A DNA stretch of 64,000 nt. Source: Halalkalibacter oceani. Its GTDB lineage: Bacteria; Bacillota; Bacilli; Bacillales; Bacillaceae_D. The notes below the pieces were generated by a model. That model saw nothing but the letters and a program-made list of their open reading frames with translations, was not told where the DNA came from and did not search any database. Positions 56,770-64,000 of the stretch are shown piece by piece (position 1 is the stretch's first letter; each line of letters starts with the position of its first letter). The position numbers and the translations under genes are program-made. Location of the stretch: contig NZ_JBEPKD010000009.1 in NCBI RefSeq assembly GCF_040544555.1, positions 1-64,000 on the forward strand, in the 5' to 3' direction.

Positions 56770-57624
56770 TTATGTTTGTCCATCGTCAAAGAAGAGATTA
56801 AGCTGCCGTGGCGCCAGATCCTGATAATCAATCCCCAGCAGATTAATCATTTGCTTGGCGTTATCGGCGGCATCTCCCCCCGAGTTGTTATTAAACAGAA
56901 TGTATATATCTTTTGTTTGTTCGTCTACTTTCATGATGTTTTCTTTCCATTCCAAAAGCTCAGCTTCATTGTAACGGTATAAATAGCGCACCTCGCGCCA
57001 TCGGCCATTGCCAGGATCGTTCCAGCCATGAATGTTCCTGCCGTGTAAGCGGATCAGCGTTTTTTCCGGATGAGTCGCCTGCAAAACCGTCGGAATGGAA
57101 CCGGCTCCGGCCTGGGGCTCGTCACAAATGCTATGAATCCAGCCCTCCTCCTGCATAAAGGCTAACGTTCTTTCCTTCATTCCCTCTGCAAACCATGATT
57201 GGTGGCGAAATTCAAGCGCCAGAGGAAACTCCTTCAGCTCCTGCTTCACATAACGCAGCCATTGGACATTTTCTTTTTTGCAATCAAACCATGGCGGAAA
57301 CTGACAAAGAACCATTCCGAGCTTGCCCGCCTCGGCGATCGGCCGAACCGAAAGGCGAAATGCTTCAAACATCTCCTCTTTTGTCTCATACGGCTGAATC
57401 CCCCGCTGGTGTCCCGTCATTCCCTGATAGGCTTTGACAATGAACTGAAAGCTTTTTGGTGTCTCTTTCAGCCATTTCTCGATATTGCGGCTCGGCTGAA
57501 TAGCATAAAATGAAGAATCCAGTTCAACAATCGGAAAATGCCCGGCATAGGCCTCCAATCCCTTTCCTCTGCCATCATAAAGGGAATCATGATCGTTCCA
57601 GCCCGTTACCCCGATATAGATCAT
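56770..57624 (-). CDS. yunF: DUF72 family protein YunF
   Basis: A 284-residue TIM-barrel protein of the DUF72 family, with the opening IYIGVTGWNDHDSLY, the ELDSSFYAIQPSRNIEKW block and the end region YILFNNNSGGDAADNA. The family has no settled function; links to DNA or nucleotide metabolism have been proposed. AAGGAG lies eight bases before the ATG used. Confidence 0.9.
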   Translation of the reverse strand: MIYIGVTGWNDHDSLYDGRGKGLEAYAGHFPIVELDSSFYAIQPSRNIEKWLKETPKSFQFIVKAYQGMTGHQRGIQPYETKEEMFEAFRLSVRPIAEAGKLGMVLCQFPPWFDCKKENVQWLRYVKQELKEFPLALEFRHQSWFAEGMKERTLAFMQEEGWIHSICDEPQAGAGSIPTVLQATHPEKTLIRLHGRNIHGWNDPGNGRWREVRYLYRYNEAELLEWKENIMKVDEQTKDIYILFNNNSGGDAADNAKQMINLLGIDYQDLAPRQLNLFFDDGQT

Positions 57625-57767
57625 CTGATTCTCTCCTTCGTCCAGCAATTACAATGTACCGTCTCTTTTCCCTGATTCATGTAAAGATAATCCGTTATCC
57701 GCACGTTCTCTCTATTATAACGGAATTCGGTCCGATCCTCACGCCTCACCTTTTCTGCCATCCATTT

Positions 57768-57947
57768 TTACTCTTCTAAAGTCGATTTCCTTTGCTGATT
57801 ATCTTTATGAATCTTTTTCAGCGTGTTGTTTATATTATGTAAACTTAACAAGATAAAGCCAAGCATGATAAAGGTGATGAGTTCTCCTGTAAAAAAAGCG
57901 ATGATCCCTAAAATGAGGAAATATAAACTATACCACCAATTGTTCAT
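57768..57947 (-). CDS. Small membrane protein (two hydrophobic segments)
   Basis: A 59-residue protein, starting MNNWWYSLYFLILGIIAFF, with two hydrophobic helices (about residues 6-20 and 24-37) and a charged cytoplasmic tail ending in KSTLEE. GGGAGGT lies eight bases before the ATG, a strong argument that it is real. No family recognised. It lies between yunF and the DUF1835 gene on the same strand. Confidence 0.7.
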   Translation of the reverse strand: MNNWWYSLYFLILGIIAFFTGELITFIMLGFILLSLHNINNTLKKIHKDNQQRKSTLEE

Positions 57948-57996
57948 GTAAAAACACCTCCCACTTTGAATTTATTTTTTTCTATGTCTTTTCTGC

Positions 57997-59013
57997 TTAA
58001 TAGCCCTGACGGAGTTTCACACTATAAAACCTCATTGCCCTTGGGACACCTTCTATTTCAAAAACTCCTTTTACCACTAAATGCACGAGTCTATATTCAA
58101 AATACTCGTCACCAATCCTTTGATCCAAATGACCAATCACCTCGCCAATCAGTCTTGCTGATTTTATAAAGCCTTTATTTTTCTGCTCATCATGTAATTT
58201 TCTTGCTGTCTGTATGATGTATTCATCGTAATAACCATCATCTACATTGAATAATTGTTCATCCTTCCATACTCTCAGGTTCTCTATCTGATTAGATAGC
58301 TCGCCCCATTCAAACTCATAGCGTGCCCTTTCTTTTTGAGATAAAGGCTGATTAGTCTTATTTCTATCATAAATCGCCCCTAATTTTTCAGGTACAATTT
58401 CACCTGTATGGCTAGGAACAAATTCAACTTCCGGCTTAGCCACAACGGTTTTATACGCAACTGTCGTATTTATTAACATAATAGTATTTCTTTTTTTCCT
58501 TAATAAATAAAGGACATAGCGCAACGCTGTTTGTTCATCAGAGTTATTTCCCGTCCAGATGAAGATTCTTACATGCTCAGCAATTGCCTCAATCGCGGAA
58601 ACTGTCTTTTTAAAGGAAGCTAAATAAGTAAACAAGTACTCCTCCTCTACATTTATATGGTTCATCAACCATTTGTATCGTTGCAAGAGACCCGTTTCTT
58701 CGTGCAATTTCCATATTGGTCCAATCGAAAATTGATCCGAAAAGAAGATAACCTTTTCCTCGTCTTGGATGTTTTTTAAACTGCCTGCGGAGGAAGCACC
58801 AAATGCAATATGCACAACCTTAACGCTCTTATCATCCTCGGACCTTTTTTGCCTTTCTTTCAAGTCGAGAAAATCGCTGTAAATCTTTTTCATATCCTTT
58901 GCCAGCTCTTCATCAGTCTGTGCCTCGATGCCTATCTTACTTAAAAGCAAAAACAACAGAGACCTTACTTCATCTTCACTTGAGTTAGCTACAATTTCCT
59001 TTACCTCTCTCAA
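57997..59013 (-). CDS. DUF1835 domain-containing protein
   Basis: A protein of about 338 residues. After a helical N-terminal region with many acidic residues, the DUF1835 domain reads VKVVHIAFGASSAGSLKNI and FSDQFSIGPIWKL (about residues 70-180), and the rest matches the DUF3658-type C-terminal part. These are cytosolic proteins of unknown function, common in Bacilli. The start is uncertain: TTG at 59013 has GGGGGTG six bases upstream; ATG at 59028 lies inside that ribosome site. Confidence 0.8.
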   Translation of the reverse strand: MREVKEIVANSSEDEVRSLLFLLLSKIGIEAQTDEELAKDMKKIYSDFLDLKERQKRSEDDKSVKVVHIAFGASSAGSLKNIQDEEKVIFFSDQFSIGPIWKLHEETGLLQRYKWLMNHINVEEEYLFTYLASFKKTVSAIEAIAEHVRIFIWTGNNSDEQTALRYVLYLLRKKRNTIMLINTTVAYKTVVAKPEVEFVPSHTGEIVPEKLGAIYDRNKTNQPLSQKERARYEFEWGELSNQIENLRVWKDEQLFNVDDGYYDEYIIQTARKLHDEQKNKGFIKSARLIGEVIGHLDQRIGDEYFEYRLVHLVVKGVFEIEGVPRAMRFYSVKLRQGY

Positions 59014-59184
59014 AATTCCCACCCCCATTTCTTTATAGTAGCATGAATTGCCAAATTCTTTTCTCCATTACATGAATGTAACAAACGACACCAGTCTCCC
59101 CATTCATTGCCGCCCTCCTAAAGAAAAAAGAAGACAAACTCTATGAGTCCGCCTTCTAAGGTAACGTCCGTTTCTCCACTACAC

Positions 59185-59625
59185 CTATTGATCCTTCTTC
59201 TTTTTTTCCTCCCAAAGCCGCAACCGTTCTTCATGACTGACCTCTTTATGGACTTGATGCAGCATCCATATATAGCCAAAAGAGTCCATAAAGATCGCGT
59301 TCGATACCCCGTAGTCCGGAAGCTCCGTCACCGGTTGCACCTCTGTGCAGCCTAGCTCCATCGCCTTGTCGTACGTTTCTTTAATATCCGGCACCGATAC
59401 ATTGATCCAGCTCGTTTTTGGATCTTCAGCCGTTGGGGCGACCAAATGAAACTCAGGATTTTCATCTAACAGATGAAAACGAACGCCGTATAACGTAAAG
59501 ACCGCCTCATTTTCACCACGGGGCAAATCGGAAACCTCCACCCGCTCAATCTCAAATATCGTTTCGTATAGCTCCAGAGCCTTTAAGCTATCCTTCACAA
59601 CCATATCAATTTCTACTCCAACCAT
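59185..59625 (-). CDS. VOC (glyoxalase/dioxygenase) superfamily protein
   Basis: A 146-residue protein with two beta-alpha-beta-beta-beta modules of the VOC fold, similar to PhnB-like proteins. The first module ends at about residue 60 (FHLLDENP), the second in ESFGYIWMLHQ-type sequence near residue 125. Substrate unknown; relatives bind metals and carry out isomerisation, epoxide opening or resistance functions. AAAGGAG eight bases before the ATG decides the start. Confidence 0.85.
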   Translation of the reverse strand: MVGVEIDMVVKDSLKALELYETIFEIERVEVSDLPRGENEAVFTLYGVRFHLLDENPEFHLVAPTAEDPKTSWINVSVPDIKETYDKAMELGCTEVQPVTELPDYGVSNAIFMDSFGYIWMLHQVHKEVSHEERLRLWEEKKKKDQ

Positions 59626-59733
59626 AACGCTCACTCCTTTCAGACGTATTCTTCCCTTGTCATTTTCCCAATTTCTTGACTAAAGTATACCAAATTCAGG
59701 GCGGGATAAGACGGTAAGAAGTTAATCCTTCAC

Positions 59734-60172
59734 TTATAAATACTCTAAAAGAGAGGTAGCGATCGAAAAGTAGATTGATAAACTGAGGATATCACCAATC
59801 GCCGTCACAAATGGACCCGAAGCTAACGCAGGATCAAGTTTCAGTTTATTAATAAGTAAAGGCATAACAGCTCCCACGACACATACGACACTTAATGAGG
59901 CCATAATTGAGCCACCAACAATTAGCCCCAATAACCACGAACTTTGCAGGAAAGGAATAAGAGAGATCACAATGGCGATCACCAATCCACATAAAAAACC
60001 AACAATAATCCCGATAAAAAATTGACGTTGTATTAACTTTCGTACACTTTTTTTATCAATTGTTCCTACAGCTAAGCCTCGGACTACTACGGCTAAAGAC
60101 TGTGTTCCAATATTTCCAGCCTACCCCATGACCATCGGGATAAAAACAGCAAGCATCACCACTGCTTCCAGC
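59734..60172 (-). pseudogene. mgtE: MgtE-type magnesium transporter, C-terminal remnant
   Basis: The minus strand codes for the last membrane part of an MgtE magnesium channel: a GNIGTQSLAVVVRGLA block, a cytoplasmic loop, FFIGIIVGFLCGL and the final segments around LDPALASGPFVTAIGD. Upstream, in the same frame, a TAG (60121-60123) breaks the sequence at FIPMVMG*AGN, and homology stops at about 60172. The whole N-domain, CBS domains and first helices are missing. A truncated membrane peptide could still be made from an internal start, but function is unlikely. Confidence 0.8.
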
Positions 60173-60175
60173 GAC

Positions 60176-60480
60176 CACCTAGAATAATTGCAGTCGCTGA
60201 CTATTGGAATTACAATTTTTATGGTGGAGTCACTCAAGTTCCTGCAACATCTGTTACTAATGGTTCAAATTATAACCAAGGAAGAATAAGATATGATCAT
60301 GATCAATCAGTAGATGAAGGATATCATAACTGTAAAGTAGCCGGGCATGAAATTGGACACATTCTTGGACTCAATCATTTTAAAAATAGCCCTGCACACG
60401 CAGAAATCACTGGATGAAGAGTTTGTCTACTTCCAACGTCGACTGATATTACGCACTTAAGAGTAAAATGGGGGTATTAA
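60176..60480 (+). pseudogene. Matrixin-like zinc metallopeptidase, C-terminal remnant
   Basis: The plus strand codes for a fragment with WNYNFYGGVTQVP and the zincin signature GHEIGHILGLNH (HExxHxxGxxH), so it comes from a secreted M10/M12-type metallopeptidase. The N-terminal part is missing, and an in-frame TGA (60415-60417) follows ...AHAEITG, before a tail that continues to TAA at 60478. The next gene starts two bases after this stop and its ribosome site is inside the tail, so the two once formed an operon. Confidence 0.75.
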
Positions 60481-60481
60481 A

Positions 60482-61051
60482 GTGAAAAAGAGTTTATTCG
60501 TTTCGTTGTCCTTGATTTTTATTGCCACTTCCAGTTACGTAGTTGCAGACAATGTCATCGTTAAAGAAGTAAGAAATCAAGCTGAACATGTTTTGTTTGA
60601 AAGTGCCGAAGAAATTACGAACCATTCAGACCTTGTTATTGAAGCAGTAGCAACAGATAAATCAGAAAATATTATTATGAATGAGTATGGCTTTAGAGAT
60701 GGTCGAACAAACACAGAGGTATTGATAACAAATATTATAAAAGATGATCATGCGGTTCTAAAGGAAAATCAAACTCTTAAAGTTACAGAACCATACTATC
60801 GAATAGATAACGGAATTCAACCTGGAGAAACCATTTATTTCTACGATGACTATACACCTCTACAAGCAGGAGCTGAATATATATTATTTTTAAAATATAG
60901 GGAAGGCTCTAAAAGTTATTGGATCAATTCACTAAACCAAGGTAAATTTAACATTGATGAAAAAGATGAAATGGAAGAAGAATTAAATATAAATAACGAA
61001 CAATATTCTGAATTGAAAGTAGACGTATTGGAAACCTATGACGATAACTGA
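60482..61051 (+). CDS. Secreted hypothetical protein
   Basis: A 189-residue protein with a signal peptide (about residues 1-22), a beta-rich body and an acidic C-terminal tail. No family recognised beyond secreted proteins that often sit next to metallopeptidase genes in Bacilli, as I recall. Start is GTG with GGGGG seven bases upstream. It lies directly after the decayed metallopeptidase, so it may be an orphan partner. Base composition is more AT-rich than the backbone. Confidence 0.7.
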   Translation: MKKSLFVSLSLIFIATSSYVVADNVIVKEVRNQAEHVLFESAEEITNHSDLVIEAVATDKSENIIMNEYGFRDGRTNTEVLITNIIKDDHAVLKENQTLKVTEPYYRIDNGIQPGETIYFYDDYTPLQAGAEYILFLKYREGSKSYWINSLNQGKFNIDEKDEMEEELNINNEQYSELKVDVLETYDDN

Positions 61052-61078
61052 AATAGAATATAATCCGAAATAGACGAA

Positions 61079-61117
61079 GCTGCTGAAAAATACGATTTTC
61101 ACTTTCAGCAGCTTTTT
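61079..61117 (+). terminator. Terminator of the secreted protein gene
   Basis: GCTGCTGAAA and TTTCAGCAGC arms followed by TTTTT. The motif is shared with the inner stem at 54918. Confidence 0.85.
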
Positions 61118-61366
61118 AGTAATGGGCCTTAAAGCCTTGCTACGAGTAGGTACTTCGAAGCAAGGCGCGCAACGCATCGTCAAAAACATCTCCCATTCCT
61201 CTCAATTCCCTCGAAAAACATTCACTCGCTGAACTTCAGGAGGGACATCCCAACGTGCTCCAGCGAATGTTTTTGAGGCATACAAAAGACCCCGGTTATC
61301 CAAAAACGATAACCGGAGTCTTTTGATGTTTTTATTAAATTGTTTAGTTCCAGCCTCAATCATTCA
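61118..61366. other. Hairpin-rich stretch between the secreted protein gene and sufB
   Basis: No gene seen. It contains GCCTTGC/GCAAGGC (about 61132-61167), AAAAACATTC..CGCTG pairing with CAGCGAATGTTTTT (61214-61274), and the suf terminator AAAAGAC-CCGGTTATC/GATAACCGG-GTCTTTT (61284-61324), which fits minus-strand termination after sufB if sufB is the last gene. Confidence 0.65.
61284..61324. terminator. Terminator downstream of sufB
   Basis: AAAAGAC, CCGGTTATC and the complementary GATAACCGG, GTCTTTT give a 16-bp stem with one mismatch and a CAAAAAC loop, with T-runs at the end on both strands. Confidence 0.85.
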
Positions 61367-62764
61367 TTATCCAATAGAGCCTTCCATCTCGAACTTAATC
61401 AAACGGTTCATTTCGACGGCGTATTCCATTGGAAGTTCTTTTGTGAATGGCTCGATGAAGCCCATGACGATCATTTCTGTTGCTTCCTGCTCAGAAATAC
61501 CGCGGCTCATCAAGTAGAACAATTGGTCTTCCGATACTTTTGAAACGGTTGCTTCGTGCTCTAGTGTGATGTTGTTATTTAAAATTTCGTTGTATGGGAT
61601 TGTATCTGATGTTGATTCGTTATCCATAATCAACGTATCACATTCGATCTTTGACTTCGACCCATCCGAACGGCGGCCGAAGTGGCAGATTCCACGGTAG
61701 GTGACTTTCCCGCCATGCTTAGAAATCGACTTCGATACAATCGTTGAAGAACAATTTGGAGCAAGGTGACTCACCTTCGCGCCGGCATCCTGGTGCTGCC
61801 CTTTACCGGCAATCGCGATTGAAAGCACTGTTCCTTTCGCTCCTTCGCCACGCATGATAACAGCAGGATACTTCATTGTCAGCTTCGAGCCGATGTTACC
61901 GTCAACCCATTCCATTGTTGCGCCGGCATCCGCAACGGCACGCTTTGTTACGAGGTTGTAAATGTTCGGCGCCCAGTTTTGGATTGTCGTATAACGGCAG
62001 TACGCATTTTTCTTAACGATGATTTCAACGACCGCACTGTGCAAGGAGTTCGTTGAATAAACCGGTGCTGTACAGCCTTCCACATAGTGGACAGAGCTTT
62101 CTTCGTCGGCGATAATCAACGTCCGCTCAAATTGACCCATGTTTTCTGAGTTAATCCGGAAATACGCTTGTAATGGCGTATCCGACTTTACTCCTTTTGG
62201 CACATAAATGAATGAGCCGCCGGACCAAACCGCTGAATTCAATGCGGCAAACTTGTTGTCGGATGGCGGAATTGTTTTACCGAAGTGCTCTCTGAAAATT
62301 TCCTCATGCTCTTTAAGAGCGGTATCTGTATCAGTAAACAGAATACCTTGTTCAGACAATTCTTCCTTCATGTTGTGATAAACAACTTCTGATTCGTATT
62401 GCGCTGAAACACCGGCTAAATACTTCTGCTCCGCTTCTGGAATACCGAGCTTATCGAACGTATTTTTAATTTCTTCCGGCACTTCATCCCATGATTTCTC
62501 GGACTTCTCTGATGGCTTTACATAGTAAGTGATGTCATCAAAGTTTAATTCCGATAAGTCGCCACCCCATTGAGGCATCGGCATGCTGTAAAACAATTCT
62601 AATGATTTTAAGCGGAAATCAAGCATCCACTGCGGTTCTTCCTTCATCCGTGAAATTTCTTCCACGATTTCACGTGTCAACCCGCGCTTCGAACGGAAAA
62701 TCGATACGTCACGGTCTGAGAACCCATATTGATATTCCCCGATTTCAGGCATTTTTTTCGCCAT
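61367..62764 (-). CDS. sufB: Iron-sulfur cluster assembly scaffold SufB
   Basis: A 465-residue subunit of the SufBCD scaffold on which clusters are built. The C-terminal SufBD core shows MEWVDGNIGSKLTMKYP, CSSTIVSKSISKHGGKVTYRG and CDTLIMDNESTSDTIPY, including the conserved cysteine near residue 400. Length is typical. AAGGAGG precedes the ATG. It is the last gene of the suf operon (sufCDSUB order in B. subtilis). Confidence 0.97.
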   Translation of the reverse strand: MAKKMPEIGEYQYGFSDRDVSIFRSKRGLTREIVEEISRMKEEPQWMLDFRLKSLELFYSMPMPQWGGDLSELNFDDITYYVKPSEKSEKSWDEVPEEIKNTFDKLGIPEAEQKYLAGVSAQYESEVVYHNMKEELSEQGILFTDTDTALKEHEEIFREHFGKTIPPSDNKFAALNSAVWSGGSFIYVPKGVKSDTPLQAYFRINSENMGQFERTLIIADEESSVHYVEGCTAPVYSTNSLHSAVVEIIVKKNAYCRYTTIQNWAPNIYNLVTKRAVADAGATMEWVDGNIGSKLTMKYPAVIMRGEGAKGTVLSIAIAGKGQHQDAGAKVSHLAPNCSSTIVSKSISKHGGKVTYRGICHFGRRSDGSKSKIECDTLIMDNESTSDTIPYNEILNNNITLEHEATVSKVSEDQLFYLMSRGISEQEATEMIVMGFIEPFTKELPMEYAVEMNRLIKFEMEGSIG

Positions 62765-62798
62765 TTGAAACCCTCCTTGTAATTATCTTTACCAAAAC

Positions 62799-63242
62799 CT
62801 ATGAATCATGATGATCATGAAGTCCTTTTTCCATCGCTTTCCATGCCAAAGTCGCACATTTAATCCGAGCCGGAAACTTCGCTACTCCTTGCAGCGCTTC
62901 AATATCGCCTAAATCGAAGCGATCTTCATCATAATCCTTCCCAAGCATCATATCTGAAAAGATCGAGGACATTTCCAACGCCTCTTCCGGCTTTAGCCCC
63001 TTCACCGCCTGCGTCATCATCGACGCAGAAGCGAGGCTAATGGAACAGCCTTCCCCAACAAACTTGGCTCCCGCTATTTTCCCGTCCTCCACTTTCATTT
63101 GCAACTGAATCCGATCCCCGCATGTCGGGTTATTCATGTTCACAGTCAGTGTCTCACCTTCAAATTCACCGCGGTTACGTGGATTTTTGTAATGATCCAT
63201 GATGACCTGTCTGTACAGTGTATCAAGGTTATTAGAAGACAT
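62799..63242 (-). CDS. sufU: SufU zinc-dependent sulfur acceptor
   Basis: A 147-residue IscU-like protein that accepts persulfide sulfur from SufS. The zinc and active-site cysteines are present: NNPTCGDRI, GEGCSISLAS and RIKCATLAWKA, with the GEGCSIS insertion typical of SufU. Its ATG lies inside the end of sufS (overlap 11 bases). A GTG one codon upstream is an alternative. Confidence 0.96.
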   Translation of the reverse strand: MSSNNLDTLYRQVIMDHYKNPRNRGEFEGETLTVNMNNPTCGDRIQLQMKVEDGKIAGAKFVGEGCSISLASASMMTQAVKGLKPEEALEMSSIFSDMMLGKDYDEDRFDLGDIEALQGVAKFPARIKCATLAWKAMEKGLHDHHDS

Positions 63243-64000
63243 CACCAAAGTACTCCTTTGTTTTTACTAAGCCCGCCACAAGCGCATCAACATCTTCTTT
63301 TGTGTTGTACAAATAGAAGCTCGCCCGCGCAGTTGCTGTGACGTCAAGCCATTTCATCAATGGTTGCGCGCAATGGTGACCGGCTCTGACCGCGATTCCT
63401 TCACTATCCAAAACGGTTGCGACATCATGCGGATGCACGTCACTTATGTTAAATGTGACAAGACCCGCCCGCTTTTTCGGATGATGAGGGCCGTAAATCG
63501 TAATCCCTTCCACCTCTGCAAGCTTCTCCATTGCGTAATCCGCCAGCTCTGTCTCGTGCTTCTCGATTTCATCCCGGCCGACTTGCTCCAGAAAGTCGAT
63601 TGCTGCGCCAAGACCGATCGCCCCGGCAATAATCGGGGTGCCGCCTTCAAATTTCCACGGAAGCTCTTTCCACGTCGACTCCTGTAAGCCGACAAAATCG
63701 ATCATTTCACCGCCAAATTCAATCGGCTCCATCTTTTCAAGCAGCTCTTTCTTTCCGTATAAGACGCCGATTCCGGTAGGCCCGCACATTTTATGAGCGG
63801 AAAGAGCAAAGAAATCACAATTAAGCTCCTGAACGTTGACTTTCATATGAGGCGTACTCTGTGCGCCATCAACAACCATGATCGCCCCGGCACGGTGAGC
63901 AATCTCGCCGATTTCTTTCACCGGATTGATCGTACCAAGCACGTTGGAAACGTGCACGACAGAGACAATCTTCGTCTTGTCTGTGACCGTTTCTTCCACA
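63232..64000 (-). CDS. sufS: Cysteine desulfurase SufS, C-terminal part
   Basis: The C-terminal 255 residues of a group II cysteine desulfurase; the N-terminus lies beyond the right window edge. The PLP lysine is in FALSAHKMCGPTGIG, and the persulfide-forming Cys in VRAGHHCAQPLMKW. It takes sulfur from cysteine and passes it to SufU, which is encoded directly downstream with overlap. Confidence 0.96.
   Translation of the reverse strand, partial: VEETVTDKTKIVSVVHVSNVLGTINPVKEIGEIAHRAGAIMVVDGAQSTPHMKVNVQELNCDFFALSAHKMCGPTGIGVLYGKKELLEKMEPIEFGGEMIDFVGLQESTWKELPWKFEGGTPIIAGAIGLGAAIDFLEQVGRDEIEKHETELADYAMEKLAEVEGITIYGPHHPKKRAGLVTFNISDVHPHDVATVLDSEGIAVRAGHHCAQPLMKWLDVTATARASFYLYNTKEDVDALVAGLVKTKEYFGDVF

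Overview
The window is chromosomal DNA of a spore-forming member of the Bacillaceae. From about 8.1 kb to the right end the backbone follows the order of the yutM to suf segment of Bacillus subtilis: erpA/yutM, dapF, yuzB, yutJ, yuzD, yutI, thrB-thrC-hom, yutH, yutG, yutF, yutE, yutD, yutC, lipA, lytH/yunA, yunB, yunC, yunD, yunF, sufB-sufU-sufS. Sporulation genes (Spo0E-like, SplA-like, YutH, YutC, LytH, YunB) fit this. Two sodium-coupled transporter families (NSS and NhaC type) would suit a salt- or alkali-adapted species, but the genus cannot be fixed from the sequence. No rRNA, tRNA, CRISPR array or insertion sequence was recognised.

Region by region. (1) 1-8153: a phage-like or integrative element, cut by the left window edge and abutting the 3' end of erpA. 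It carries two tyrosine recombinases, two XRE regulators with palindromic operators, a LexA-type promoter, iteron-like repeats beside a possible replication gene, a holin-like protein and several unknown genes. (2) 8154-19571: backbone metabolism, with futalosine-pathway mqnE, dapF, an in-frame TetR/NADH-dehydrogenase-like fusion, the NifU-like yutI and the threonine operon. (3) 19672-33512: a 14-kb, Fur-box-controlled heme acquisition island on the minus strand. It has two complete heme or siderophore ABC importers, three NEAT-domain surface proteins with eight NEAT domains in all, a class B sortase, an IsdG-type heme monooxygenase and a ferrochelatase. It sits between yutH and yutG. (4) 33787-41262: backbone again, yutG to lytH, with glpX and a SufR-like regulator. 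(5) 41518-45740: a MetPS-type amino-acid transporter, and an NhaC-type antiporter behind a structured leader that ends in an intrinsic terminator. (6) 46613-54744: folA and thyA, which lie side by side in B. subtilis, are here separated by a tightly overlapping operon of a PHP phosphoesterase, a TIM-barrel isomerase, SurE and an Fbp/Afu-like ABC importer. (7) 54989-64000: yunC, yunD, yunF, small and unknown genes, two pseudogenes that meet at one junction, and the start of the suf operon.

The heme island reads as one pathway. Surface NEAT proteins (one sortase-anchored, one S-layer-anchored, one probably free) would catch and relay heme to two lipoprotein/permease/ATPase importers, and IsdG would open the ring inside the cell. 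The role of the ferrochelatase there is open. The operon between thyA and folA looks more like organic-phosphate uptake and breakdown than ferric iron uptake, because the binding protein lacks the usual iron-coordinating tyrosine pair. The best leads for undescribed biology are the antiporter leader RNA, the organophosphate-like operon, the TetR-dehydrogenase fusion, the architecture of the heme island, and the iteron and SOS signals in the left element.
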